A stretch of 64,000 nucleotides of DNA, taken from positions 1,792,001 to 1,856,000 of the forward strand of contig CM056574.1 of assembly GCA_029721435.1 (NCBI GenBank), written 5' to 3'. The DNA comes from Gymnothorax reevesii. Its lineage: Eukaryota; Chordata; Actinopteri; Anguilliformes; Muraenidae. Below, one piece after another: positions 19,834 to 31,658 of this stretch (positions within the stretch are counted from its first letter, which is position 1; each line of letters opens with the position of its first letter). The notes below the pieces were generated by a model. It did not search any database and was not told the origin of the DNA. It was given only the letters and a program-made list of their open reading frames with translations. Both the position numbers and the translations under genes were made by a program.

Positions 19834-20330
19834 TGTAATGTGAATATAGGCCACTAGATGGCAGTATTTACCTTTTTTTTGTTAAGATCAGACTGGAGTC
19901 ATGTTTAGACATGTCCTGGACATGTCTGGGGCAAGTCTCAGAAAATTAAAAAAAAAGAGGTCTAAATGTGGGTGGGGTCTGCAAAAGAGTATATAAGGAA
20001 AAGAATTGAGACAGTAAAGTAGTAGGAGAAATTGCAAGATGACGACCAGACCTGCCATTCTGTTCAAGACCTGTGTAGTTTTTTTTGTGGATTTCTTTGC
20101 CTGTGTTTGAGCATTTTCTTCATCCAGGACATCACCAAGCCACCCCACTAAAAAGGGACTGTAATTATTTCTGTTTTTTCTTATTTATCAATCTTGGTCT
20201 TTAGTTGTAGGTTGTTATTAGTCTTTGTCTTTGTTAAAAATTAAATGTGTTTTAGTTGTTAAAACTGTGTTTGTCATCCCTTGCTGTTGCTGTTGTGTTA
20301 TAAATGTAATAACAAATTGGGGCCATAACA
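19834..20330 (+). repeat. 3' LTR of Gmr1-like copy 1
   Basis: 497 bp, the same as 14273-14769 by eye, followed by the target duplication GTAT at 20331-20334. Confidence 0.93.
19851..19927 (+). promoter_or_regulatory. CTCF-core-like motif plus p53-type response element in LTR
   Basis: Same pair as in the 5' LTR: CTCF-like word at 19851-19864, p53 half-sites at 19907-19916 and 19918-19927. Confidence 0.65.
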
Positions 20331-20334
20331 GTAT

Positions 20335-21935
20335 GCAAAGGAGAACAGATGGGTTTTGAGAAGTTTTTTTGAAAGATGTTGGTGAATCTGCATGCCGCAT
20401 GTGTGCTGGTTGAGAATTCCAGAGCCTGGGTGCTGTAGAGCTGAAAGTTCAATCACCCCACCCTGATAATCGTGTGGCGGAGATGACTCAAAGGCAAGCT
20501 GAGGGGGACCGGAGAGTGTGAGTCGGGGTGTATTCATGAAGCAGGTCAGAGATGTAGGGGGTGCAAGAGTGTGAATGGCCTTGTGTGTGAGGAGGAGGAT
20601 TTTGTACTCCATGCGCTGTTTGACCGGAGGCCAGTGCAGCTGAGGAGGGACTGGGGAGATGTGGTCATCAGGCTTAGAGTGGGTCAGCATTTGGGCAGCA
20701 GAGTTTTGGATGATTTGGGGTCTGTTAGTGAGTTTAGAAGGGAGTCCAATAAGAAGGGCTTTGCAATAATCAAGCCGAGAGTTGACAAAGATATGGATTA
20801 ATATTTCAGCACTCGTGGAGGAGAGAGAGGGGCGGAGTCGGGAGATTTTGCACAGGTGGAAAAATGCAGTCCTTGAGATGTTTTTTATGCGGGGTTCAAA
20901 GGATAGCGTATTGTCAAGAATGACGCCAAGGCTTTTAACTTGTGTCGACAGAGAAACAGGAAAACCAACGGCTGTGAGGAAGCTGAGTGTTTTGGAGGAG
21001 CAGCTGCAGAGCCAAGGGGACAGAGGAGCTGGTTGAGATGTAAAGTTGCGCGTCGTCTGCATAACGGCGAAAGTTGATGTGATGGTGATGCATAATACGG
21101 CCAAGAGGAAGGAGGTAAATGATAAAAAGTAACAGACCAAGCACTGACCCCTGGGGGAAACCATGGTTAACAGGACCTGACCTGGACCTGTGATGTTTTA
21201 GCTTGGCAAACCGTTGTCTCCCCGTCAGGTAAGATGTTAACCAGGCTAGCACTGTGCCGGTAACCCCCAGGGAGGGTCGACGGCAGAGGAGTGTGGGAGA
21301 AATGGTGTAAAAAGCAGCACTGAGATCGAGAAGGATGAGAATAGCGAGAAGTCCAGAGTCTGCTGCACGGAGGAGGTCGTTAGTAATTTTATCAAGGGCA
21401 GTCTCTGTACTATGTTTTGGTCCAGATTGAAAAGTTTCAGAGAGATGGCTTGATTCTTGATGAATTTGGAGTCAGCTGCCACAATGCGCCCCATTACTTT
21501 AGGCAGGAAAGGGAGGTTTGAAATTGGACAAAAGTCTTTTAAATTGTTGTGGTCAACGCTGCGTTTTTTTGGGACAGGTGTGATGGCAGAGAGTTTTAAT
21601 GAGGGAGGAATATAGCCAGAGACCAGGGATGAGTTTATAATCTGGGGAAGCAATAGAGGGGGGGAGTGCAGCTTTAACCAGGGTGGTAGGTAAAGGGTCC
21701 AGCTGACAGGTGGAGGATTTGGCTGCAGGAATCATTTTTATTATGGCGTCCTCAGTAACTGGGGTGAAAGTGGAGAGAGTTATTTGATAAATGGAGTCCA
21801 TGGGGGTGGACATCCAGGTGGGCAGTGCAGCAGGCGGGGGTGATAGAAGCAGTTTTTTGGGGTCACATGGTGGAAAACTTTCACGCAGAAGGAAACAAAA
21901 TGGAGCCCAGGATTTCCCATGACCACTTGCTGCCT
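20335..21935 (-). mobile_element. L2-type LINE body, reverse transcriptase remnant
   Basis: On the minus strand, in order: SSTCQLDPLPTTLVKAALP (near 21720), ITPVPKKRSVDHNNLKDFCP (near 21560), PQGSVLGLLLF with YADDAQLY (21020-21150), and VKSLGVILDNTLSFEPRI followed by HLCKISRLRPSL and SRLDYCKALL (20700-20940). These are the blocks of L2-clade reverse transcriptase in correct order. Frameshifts and stops between them make it dead. The 3' end is cut by the Gmr1-like insertion; the 5' side is interrupted by 21865-23660. Confidence 0.85.
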
Positions 21936-22747
21936 GCAAGCCCCTCCTGCCAGCAGGCCAGGCAGATAAAAGCTGTGGTCAACCATTTTATGTCTCTCTC
22001 TTGGCTCCTGCACTCCTGTCTCTGGACTCTCTCTTGGCTCTCTCTCCCTTGGAGAGGCTCCCGGACCCCTGTGGACTGCTCAGGCTGGGGTACTCCTCCC
22101 CCACCTCTTAGGCCCAGCATAGACTGGCCGTGTAGAAGAATCTGCCAGGCTACCAGAAATAGAGAAAGCCTTGGAAGCAACAGCTTGCTTTTGAGGAGCG
22201 GCCAGCCTCCCTCCTCTTCCCAAAGCAAAGACACGGACTTTTGCGGCACCAGAACCGCTCTTTTCAGTCGGATCAGCATCGTCCGCGATTGGATCCTCCA
22301 ACAACCTCCAAACCTCTTTCCTCTACTAAGGACTGGTAACAACTGGGCATTCACAAACCTTCCTTTAAGACTAAAAGTGACTGTGTGTATTTGTTAAATG
22401 CTAGTTGCTGTGATTGTTTTTAGGATTGTGTTTTAGTAGGACAGGATGGTATTAATGTGTAGCAGACAAGGTCTTGCATGCAAATAACCCCCTGTAGACT
22501 AACACAACGCCTTTCCTGTGCAAAACACACGCATATCTCTTCATTTTAACGTAATACACACACACACAAACAACATTGAGCGTTTTAAGCCATCTAACTG
22601 ACTTTAAAACTCTTTAAACTTTCATTTGCTACAAAGACTTGGTCTCTGTTACAGTAGGGTTGCCTTCCCCCACTCCACATGGTCAGCGAGGCCCCTCCAC
22701 TCACACCTCAGATCATCCCTTTGTTCTCTCTCACCCACACCCGCACG

Positions 22748-22811
<64 letters not shown>

Positions 22812-22821
22812 TACACACACG

Positions 22822-22861
<40 letters not shown>

Positions 22862-22889
22862 TACACACACACATACACACACACACACT

Positions 22890-22920
<31 letters not shown>

Positions 22921-22993
22921 GCATACACACACACATACACACACACACACACACACTCACACACATACACACACATACACACACACACACCCT

Positions 22994-23024
<31 letters not shown>

Positions 23025-23660
23025 GCACACGCATACACACACATACACACACACACACACACTCACACACATACACACACACGCAAACACACACACACAC
23101 ACACACACACGTCCTTCATTGTGTATATAGTGTTTAGTGTAGTCTAGATTGTGTGTTTTTTTTTTGTTTCATTTAAATAAATATTCTTTAAAGACTTATG
23201 TTGTGGTTATTAATGTTGTACAAAAGTGAATGAAACTGCCAACCTCTTCTATGTAGAACTCCAAATCCTTCAATCTAACTATTGATTGGGTAAGTTGGTT
23301 ACAATTATTGATTTAGTTATTAATTCATTTTCACAATAGCTTAGTGGATATTGAGACTGAGGTTTTATTAATTGGCTATCGTTTTCCCTTCACTGAGGAA
23401 GGGTGGTGCCCCGAGGTATTTATATTAATATTTAATATTAATATTACAATATCATATTTCTTTGATAGTCAAATTAATAATATTAATATCATCAACACAT
23501 GGTGTCCACTTGTGAGGTGTAACCCCAACAGCCGGCGCCCTTGTGTGATGTGCCATTGCACTCACAACAACGTCACCACTGCTTGTGCATTATCATCACA
23601 AAGGTGCCACCATTCGAGGCATTTCCCCAACATTGCTGTTCTGTGCGAGGCCATTACCCC
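21865..23660. other. Insertion of unknown type splitting the L2 LINE
   Basis: The L2 reading stops near 21865 and resumes near 23665 with its more N-terminal part. In between are a C/T-rich stretch after a TATA-like AGATAAAAG (near 21965), a long CA microsatellite, AATAAATATT near 23187, AT-rich sequence near 23415-23490 and words CCCCAACA near 23525, 23627 and 23655. The layout could be a solo LTR of an unrecognised element, but I found no target duplication or convincing LTR ends. No protein is encoded. Confidence 0.4.
22737..23110. repeat. Compound (CA)n microsatellite
   Basis: About 370 bp of CA with interspersed CG, CATA and CACT variants in a partly regular higher-order pattern. Long frames on both strands are artefacts of the dinucleotide. 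Confidence 0.95.
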
Positions 23661-23664
23661 AACA

Positions 23665-23800
23665 TTGTTGTTTATGGATATCATCAATTTTAGTTTGAAA
23701 GACATCCAAGAATTTATTGCATAGCTCAGGGGAGGTGTTGTCATCTGAGTTATCATGAGGCTGAAGAAGGTATTTCATTGTAGAGAGGAGGGTTCTCTCT
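23665..23800 (-). mobile_element. 5' remnant of the split L2 LINE
   Basis: The minus strand reads LLQPHDNSDDNTSPELCNKF followed by LDVFQTKIDDIHKQ, like the segment upstream of the reverse transcriptase in L2 proteins. It is colinear with 20335-21935. It ends at a CT microsatellite (about 23794-23812). Confidence 0.6.
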
Positions 23801-23812
23801 CTCTCTCTCTCT

Positions 23813-24500
23813 CACACGCACACAGACACACAAACACACGTCACATGATGTGCAGACGAGTAACAGAAAAATGGCAGCACCCTCTGAAACTATAACAGAC
23901 ATCCTGGCCGAGGATAAATTAGTTGAATTGTGGCCATATTTCTGTATCATGTGACTTATCTGCACATTATATGACAGGTTGCACGTTGTAATTGGTCGAG
24001 CACGTGTAACATTGCAGCAGGCAGCCCCCACATGGTGAGTAACCTCCTTGCGTGACGTGAAAATATCTAGCATGCTAGGTACGCTGCGGCACTGTCACAC
24101 AAGGAAGTTTCGCAGCAAAAACCATCCTCACACTGATGCAGTATTACACGTGTGTCACTTGCTTCAGGCAAAGTTGCACTGGCTGGGGCAGGATTAACCA
24201 ATACTCATTCCTGACCTTTAACCTTAACAGTATAAATGCAGGCTTTCCGCATGATGGCTGTATGCCAGTGCGGAGAAAAGGAAGAAGAAGAGAAAATGTG
24301 CAGGTGAGGTCTGAAGCCTGAAAGAGCTGATAGAACGGCTTCACCCTGACCTTATAAATGCATATTCAAGAAAAGAATTAATGTACATCCTATGGGAAAA
24401 ATAAAGGATAAGTAATTGAAAATAAGATGAGAACAATAAAATACAGGACGGCAGAAAAAAAGAGAAAAAACAATAATCATAATAAAGGTAAACCAGAACA
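23813..24500. other. Intergenic, no gene seen
   Basis: A CACA/CT tract lies at the left end and AT-rich sequence to the right, probably the 3' untranslated end of the following LINE. No frame resembles a known protein. Confidence 0.5.
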
Positions 24501-26100
24501 AACTAATTAAAAGAAATAACAGCAAACATAGATTGCACCACAGATGAACTGGTCCTAGGAGACCGCACTACAGTGTTCTAATAATTTCAAAAACAGTCTC
24601 TGTTTAAATATTGGCAAGGAGAGGGCATTGTCCGCATGATTGTGATGTTCATTCCACAGTGTACTCCCTTTGTATTCGACAGAGTACTGCCCTCTGCTGG
24701 TGAGGCGGAGGGAAAGATGCAGGTTTTGCTTGTCTTGTCCTATATGAGTGAAAACTTAAATTTATGTAAAAATATTGTTGAAAGTGATTGGGCAGTTCTT
24801 GATTTTGATGAATTACTTTGTGAACAAAAGTGCATATTTGTATGATATTGATATCAAAATTGGTTAGGATCCTTAGTTTATAAAATAGTGGAGAGGATGG
24901 AGCTCTAGAGTTAGAGTTTGTGGCAGCTCTAACAAATTGTTTCTGCAGTAAGTGAAGCTTAGAGTTTAGTTGGGCTAGTATTGGCCCACACTATGTTACA
25001 ATAAATTAAGTATGGATATATTAACATATAATACAAAACCAGTAAACTGGATCCATTAAGAAATTAATTGATCTTTCTGATGATACCTAGAGACTTAGAC
25101 ACTTTTTTTTGCCACAACAGCAATATGTTCTTTCCAAGTACAATTTTCGTCAACCATGACACCAAAAATGCGAGCAGAGGATACCTTTTTAATTTCGGAG
25201 CCTTCAATAGAGAGCTTGACTTCATCCAGGTTATACTTTTTCCTGCCTGAAAATAGTATGAAATTGGTTTTATTTAAGAGGCAGTTTATTCAACTTGAAC
25301 CATTTTGAATAAGCTTGGAGGCCGAGGTTGGCCTCTTTTAAAAAGAGTTTTTAAGTGTTTATTTGAAATAAGAAGATTTGTATCATCTGCGAATAAGAGA
25401 GGTAAAATTGTACTTGGAACTGTGGCAAGATCATTGATATAAATTAAAAATAATAACGGACCCAGAATTGAGCCTTGAGCCACACCACATGACAATGTTA
25501 CCGTGTTAGACTTACAGTTATTAAAATTAACGTATTGTTGCCTATCAGTATTATAACTTTTTAATCATTGAAAAACATTACCTTGGAAACCGTATCTATG
25601 TAGTTTTGATAGCAATATTATATGGTTCACTGTATCAAAAGCTTTTGAAAGGTCCGAGAAAATTGCTATAGTATATTCATTATTGTCAAGAGCCATTGAG
25701 ATTTTTTCAAAAAGATCTAACAAAGCCATGTAAGCAGAATGATTCTTGCGAAAGGCATATTGATGGTTGTATAGTATATTATTTAAATTAACATGTTGTA
25801 GAATTCTCTTGTAAACTAATTTTTCAAGGATCTTTGAAAAACAGGGTAATATTGAAATTGGGGGATAATTTGCAAAGGAACTTGGATCATCTGATTTGAA
25901 TATGGGGATGATTTTTGCAATTTTGCGATCACTTGGAATTTCACCAGTTTCCAATGACAGGGAAAAAATAAACTTTAGGGGGTCTGCTGTTGAATATTTG
26001 ACCTCTTTAACAAGTGAATTTCTGACTTCATCGTGTCCTGAACTGGTTGATTTGAGTTTCTCAATGATGCTTATGATTTGAGTCTCTCAATAATGCTTCT
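24500..26100 (-). mobile_element. Decayed LINE, jockey/CR1-superfamily reverse transcriptase
   Basis: Minus-strand blocks in order: ETGEIPSDRKIAKIIPIFKS (near 25950), NILYNHQYAFRKNHSAYMAL, IFSDLSKAFDTVNHIILLSK (near 25640), SCGVAQGSILGPLLFLIYIN with LLFADDTNLL (25380-25490), NKTNFILFSGRKKYNLDEVK (near 25260), ARIFGVMVDENCTWKEHI (near 25130). The catalytic FADD is intact, but several stops and frameshifts kill the frame. The clade is inferred from motif style. Confidence 0.75.
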
Positions 26101-26253
26101 TTTACATCGGGCTGATAATATGAGGACTAATGTTCCCGACACGGCTAGTATGTGAATCAGGAAAGATCTCCAATAGGTGACGGAATAGCACATACATACA
26201 AGAGCTCAGGCGCACACACGTGTACACTCAACAGACAGAAGCTATTTCATATA

Positions 26254-27828
26254 CAAAACCCAAAACCAGTGAAGTTGGCACGTTGTGTAAATCGTAGATA
26301 AAATGATCTGCAAATCCTTTTCAACTTATATTCAATTGAAACACGGCAAAGACAAGATGTTTAATGTTCAAACTGAGAAACTTTTTTTTTTGCAAATAAT
26401 CATTAACTTAGAATTTAAAGGCGGCAACACATTGCAAAAAAGTTGGCACAGGGGCCTTTTTACCACTGTGTTACATCGCCTTTCCTTTTAACGACAATCA
26501 GTAAACGTTTGGGAACTGAGGAGACCAATTTTTGAAGCTTTTCAGGTGGAACTCTTTCCCATTCTTGCTTGATGTACAGCTTAAGTTGTTCAACAGTCCG
26601 GGGTCTCCCTTGTCGTATTTCACGCTTCATAATGCGCCACTCATTTTCAATGGGAGACAGGTCTAGACAACAGGCAGGCCAGTCTAGTACCCGCACTCTT
26701 TTACTACGGAGCTATGCTGTTGTAACACGTGCAGAATGTGGCTCGGCATTGTCTTGCTGAAATAAGCATGAAAAAGACGTTGCTTGGATGGCAACATATG
26801 TTGCTCCAAAACCTGTATGCACCTTTCAGCATTAATGGTGCCTTCACATATGTGTAAGTTGCCCATGCCTTAGGCACTAATACACCCCCATACCATCACA
26901 GATGCTGGCTTTTGAACTTTGCGCCTATAACAGTCTGAATGGTTCTTTTCCTCTTTGGTCCGGAGGACACGACGTCCACAGTTTCCAAAAACAATTTGAA
27001 ATGTGGACTCGTCAGACCACAGAACACTTTTCCACTTTGCATCAGTCCATCTTAGATGAGCTTGGGCCCAGCGAAGCCGGCGGCGTTTCTGGGTGCTGTT
27101 GATAAATGGCTTTCGCTTTGCATTGTAGAGTTTTAACTTGCACTTGCAGATGTAGCGACGAACTGTAGTTACTGACAGTGGTTTTCTGAAGTGTTCCTGA
27201 GCCCATGTGGTGATGTCCTTTACACACTGATGTCGGTTTTTTTTACCGCCTGAGGGATCGAAGGTCACGGGCATTCAATGTTGGTTTTCAGCCTTGTCAC
27301 TTACGTGCAGTGATTTCTCCAGATTCTCTGAACCTTTTGACGATATTACGGACCGTAGATGATGAAATCCCTAAATTTCTTGCAATAGCTCGTTGAGGAA
27401 TGTTGTTTTTAAACTGTTCGACAATCACCTCACGCATTTGTTCACTAAGTGGTGACCCTCGCCCCAACCTTGTTTGTGAATGACTGAGCATTTCAGGGAA
27501 GCTGCTTTTATACCCAATCATGGCACCCACCTGTTCCCAATTAGCCCGTTCACCTGTGGAATGTTCCAAATAAGTGTTTGATGAGCATTCCTCAACTCTC
27601 TGTCTTTTTTGCCACTTGTGCCAGCTTTTTTGAAACATGTTGCAGGCATCAAATTCCAAATGAACTAATATTTGCAAAAAATTACAAAGTTTACCTGTTC
27701 GAACATTAAGTAATTTGTCTTTGCAGTGTATTCAATTGAATATAGGTTGAAAAGGATTTGCAAATCATTGTATTCTGTTTTTATTTACGATTTACACAAC
27801 ATGCCAACTTCACTGGTTTTGGGTTTTG
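26254..27828 (-). mobile_element. Tc1/mariner element with both inverted repeats, transposase broken
   Basis: The ends CAAAACCCAAAACCAGTGAA and its complement at 27809-27828 lie between TA dinucleotides (26252-26253, 27829-27830). Inverted identity continues inward through CAAATCCTTTTCAAC. Transposase pieces on the minus strand, in order: a helix-turn-helix part (ERAIARNLGISSSTVRNIVK-like, 27340), WSDESTFQIVFGN (27010), VMVWGCISA (26880), and DWPACCLDLSPIENEWRIMK (26640). A frameshift near 27285, a stop near 26868 and a frameshift near 26700 inactivate it. The unit is 1575 bp. Confidence 0.92.
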
Positions 27829-27830
27829 TA

Positions 27831-28727
27831 CTATGTATAGAGAGTGTTAATTGGGACTTTATTTGAAAGCAGAAGGATTACTGCCTTGAGGAAGCCTCAT
27901 CCAATCTTTCTCAACCCTGCACATGGAACTGATTATATTTAGAGCCATTCTTTGAGAAGTGAAACAAAATGTCAAACATGACCAGATGTCATCACATAAA
28001 GAAATGAATAATTTAAAAATTAATGTAAGGTATCAAAACTTATTCCTTGCTATTTTCCGTACCCTAAAACTGAACATTCTAGATTTTTCAAATTCGCATT
28101 GTTCTTGAAGTCAAATAGAGTTATGAAAAACCTACTTCCGTGTGAAGTCACAAACGTGACCAGTCGTATTTGACCTCTGATCTTAAGTTAAAGCTAATGT
28201 AAAAAATAAAATTTTTACTTGATAAGATTGGATAATTAGTACTCCCATATAAGGGGTACATCTCAAAGCCGAGGCTGTATCCTTCGAAGGCTGCATTCTT
28301 AGGGGTCGTAACGTTCTTCCATCCACCAAACTAACATTTAGGGTTAGTAATAAGATTAAATTTAGGATTAGGGTGAGGTCTGGGGTCAGTTTCAGGATTA
28401 GAGGTTAGAGTTAAGTTTAGGTTTCCGTAAACCAGAGATGATTTGCTTAAATCAAAGCTGTTTAACGGAGATGAAATAACGTCATGTCAGTTTGGCAGAT
28501 GAAATTAGGTGAAAACCCCTAAAAATGCAGCTGTCAAAGGCTGCAGCCTGTGCTTTGAGATGCACCCCCTGTCTACAATCATTAACCTCCAACGCTTTTG
28601 TAATTTCAGGAGATTTTTTCAACCATTTGTTCATTTTATGGTGACACACTGGACTAAGAATGGCCCTTAAGTTATTTCCAGGCATCATTTTTAAATCGAA
28701 AGTTTGCAACTGCGAAATGTTCTGATG
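27831..28727. other. Intergenic, no gene seen
   Basis: AT-rich sequence with short tandem-like words built on TTAGGGTTAG near 28330-28410. No protein-like frame. Confidence 0.5.
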
Positions 28728-28729
28728 TA

Positions 28730-30290
28730 CACTGCTCAAAAAAAAAAAAATGAATAAAAGGAAACACTAAAATAACATCCTAGATCTGAATGGAATATTC
28801 TTAATAAATAATTTGTTCTTTACATAGTTGAATGTGCTGACAACAAAAATTATCAATGGAAATCAAATTGATTAACCCATGGAAGTCTGGATTTGGAGTC
28901 ACACTCAAATTTAAAGTGGAAAAACACACTACAGGCTGATCCAACTTTGATGTAATGTCCTTAAAACAAGTCAAAATGAGGCTCAGTAGTGTGTGTGGCC
29001 TCCACGTGCCTGTATGACCTCCCTACAACGCCTGGGCATGCTCCTGATGAGGTGGCGGATGGTCTCCTGAGGGATCTCCTCCCACACCTGGACTAAAGCA
29101 TCTGCCAACTCCTGGACAGTCTGTGGTGCAACGTGGCGTGGGTGGATGGAGCGAGACACGATGTCCCAGATGTGCTCAATTGGATTCAGGTCTGGGGAAC
29201 AGGCGGGCCAGTCCATAGAATCAAATGCCTTCATCTTGCAGGAACTGCTGACACACTCCAGCCACATGAGGTCTAGCACTGTCTTGAATTAGGAGGAACC
29301 CAGGGCCAACCGCACCAGCATATGGTCTCACAAGGGGTCTGAGGATCTCATCTTGGTACCTAATGGCAGTCAGGCTACCTCTAACGAGCACATGGAGGGC
29401 TGTGCGGGCCCCCAAAGAAATGCCACCCCACACCATTACTGACCCACTGCCAAACCGGTCATGCTTGAGGATGTTGCAGGCAGCAGAACGTTCTCCACGG
29501 CGTCTCCAGACTCTGTCACGTCTGTCACACGTGCTCAGTGTGAACCTGCTTTCATCTGTGAAGAGCACAGGGCGCCAGTGGCGAATTTGCCAATCTTGGT
29601 GTTCTCTGGCAAATGCCAAACGTCCTGCACGGTGCTGGGCTGTAAGCACAACCCCCACCTATGGACTTCGGGCCCTCATACCATCCTCATGGAGTCGGTT
29701 TCTGACTGTTTGAGCAGACACATGCACATTTGTGGCCTGCTGGAGGTCATTTTGCAGGGCTCTGGCAGTGCTCCTCCTGTTCCTCCTTGCACAAAGGAGG
29801 AGGTAGCGGTCCTGCTGCTGGGTTGTTGCCCTCCTACGGCCTCCTCCACGTCTCCTGATGGACTGGCCTGTCTCCTGGTAGCGCCTCCATGCTCCGGATA
29901 CTACACTGACAGACACAGCAAACCTTCTTGCCCCAGCTCACATTGATGTGCCATCCTGGATGAGCTGCACAACCTGAGCCACTTGTATGGGTTGTAGAGT
30001 CCGGCTCATGCTACCACTAGAGTGAAAGTACCGCCAGCATTCAAAAGTGACCAAAACATCAGCCAGAAAGCATAGGAACTGAAGTGGTGTGTGGTCTCCA
30101 CCTGCAGAACCACTTCTTTATTGGAGGTGTCTGGCTAATTGCCTATAATTTCCACCTGTTATCGATTCCATTTGCACAACAGCATGTGAAATTGATTGTC
30201 AATCGGTGTTGCTTCCTAAGTGGACAATTTGATTTCACAGAAGTGTGACTGTCTTGGAGTTATATTGTGTTGTTTTAGTGTTGAGCAGTG
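28730..30290 (-). mobile_element. Tc1-like element with both ends, transposase broken
   Basis: The ends CACTGCTCAAAAAAA and TTGAGCAGTG lie between TA dinucleotides (28728-28729, 30291-30292). Minus-strand transposase: a DNA-binding part with [20 protein letters not shown] (near 29840), FTDESRFTLS (29530), VMVWGGISLGART (29420), LIQDSARPHV (29260) and DWPACSPDLNPIEHIWD (29200). These carry the DD34E triad positions. An in-frame stop at 29659-29661 and a frameshift near 29250 disable it. The unit is 1561 bp. Confidence 0.92.
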
Positions 30291-30308
30291 TATTTTAAGA
30301 CAGACTTA

Positions 30309-31658
30309 GGCCCATATTCAGAAACGACACACGCTCACCCTCCACTCACCATATTGTGAGTACAATTGAAATGTAACTGGAGTGTCAGAGAGAGAGACCT
30401 ACCACTAACCGAGGGAGCGGTCCCACTCCTCGCTCGTTGATATTCACAAACGCCACTCGAGCATAACTGACAGTAGTGGGCACTGGGTACCACAGGCGGT
30501 GCGTCGGCTGCTGCAAAGGGACGCTCAATCCTCACCCTTCAGTGCTGAATGACCTAAACCTGTCGCAGTTTACTTTTCTTAATTAGAAAGTTTCTCAGAC
30601 TAATTGGTAAAACGACAATCATATTTCTTTTGAAAGCGCTGTTATACATTGCCTCACAAAATTGAGGCGTTTCTTTCACACATAAATGACGACGTAAAAT
30701 ATCCGTATGTCTTCATAAATTCTGTGGACGAGTGGCTCGCGAAAGGCGCAGGACAGCCCACGAGGCTCACTAAGCAACAAGCTGCGACACGTGCCGGACA
30801 TTTCAGTCTAGATACGGCAATTAACAATGTAGAAAAGACTGGATTCTCGCGACTTACAACTACATGAGCCTCGCAGACCAATCCACGCGCGCCCCACGAG
30901 CCGCTGAGCGCAGAATTTTCCAACCCATGAGTCCAGAAAAGCGCGAGAAATCCGAGTGCGTGAGAGTTGACAGATGTGCGTCATTAATGAAAACTGCCCA
31001 CATCTGATAATGTTGAGAGTTTTCGGAGTTTCTGCAATGGTGATTTAAATGAATTGAAAACAGGGCAATAATTATCAGTGCTCATTCTGACTTAACAAGT
31101 AGAACTGGCGACACTTGATAATGCTTTGGATTTTTGTAGTTCAAGGAAATAAAATTTTATTAAATGATTGAATATGACCTTTTTTCAATCATTATCTTTA
31201 AGGGATGGTTTTGAGCTTCCGGTATTGCCAGTTCACCAGTAGTCACCGGCGGGTACACAAATGCTAACCTCGAGTTCACCACAGTGCAGTTCGTATACAC
31301 TGAAACCAGGTGGTCAGTTAGTAAGTTACCGGCATCGATATCATCATTAGAATTAAAATTTGCGTAGATGCGATTGCGTTGAGCATGTGGCTGTAATTGA
31401 TCCAGAGTTTCTAATGTTTATAACCACCTGAAAGTCATGACAACGAAATACCGGCGCAAGTTAGTGCGGCTCAAGGGACGCGTTCCCTGCAGTCAACTTT
31501 CACTCAGAGACACTATTTTCAGTGTGAGTGAGGTCTCTGAAAGCAAATGAGTGTTAGGACAACCACTGACTCATTTAGTATAATCGGACACTAACTAAGG
31601 TTTAGTTCTCACTCGTAATCAGTGAGTCATTAGTGTGTGTCGTTTCCGAATACGGGCC
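30309..31658. mobile_element. PIF/Harbinger-like non-autonomous element
   Basis: The left end GGCCCATATTCAGAAACGAC and the right end GTCGTTTCCGAATACGGGCC are inverted repeats of about 24 bp with a few mismatches. TTA precedes and TTC follows, close to the 3-bp TWA duplication of PIF/Harbinger. No transposase frame is present. The interior (about 30920-31260) is related to the repeat at 58447-58940, so a second element may sit inside. Confidence 0.6.

Larger units (their letters stand above)
14273..20330 (+). mobile_element. Gmr1-like Ty3/gypsy retrotransposon, copy 1, apparently complete
   Basis: Two 497-bp LTRs (14273-14769, 19834-20330), identical by eye, start TG and end CA and are flanked by the 4-bp duplication GTAT. 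Between them are a primer binding site, one long gag-pol frame and a purine-rich tract before the 3' LTR. The pol order is protease, integrase, reverse transcriptase, RNase H. This is the order described for the deuterostome Gmr1 group, unlike ordinary gypsy elements. No env frame is present. Identical LTRs and an unbroken frame imply very recent insertion. Confidence 0.95.

Noticed and set aside
14273..20330. Possible endogenous retrovirus with env
   Set aside because: Pol order is Gmr1-type and no frame between RNase H and the 3' LTR could be an envelope. The retrovirus-like primer site alone is not enough.
21825..22397. 190-codon plus frame
   Set aside because: It crosses the junction of the L2 remnant and the unknown insert, with low-complexity composition and no recognisable domain.
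22626..23147. His/Thr-rich and Cys/Val-rich frames
   Set aside because: Translation of a (CA)n microsatellite.
26254..30290. Functional Tc1 transposases
   Set aside because: Both elements have stops or frameshifts within the transposase, so they can move at most with help from other copies.
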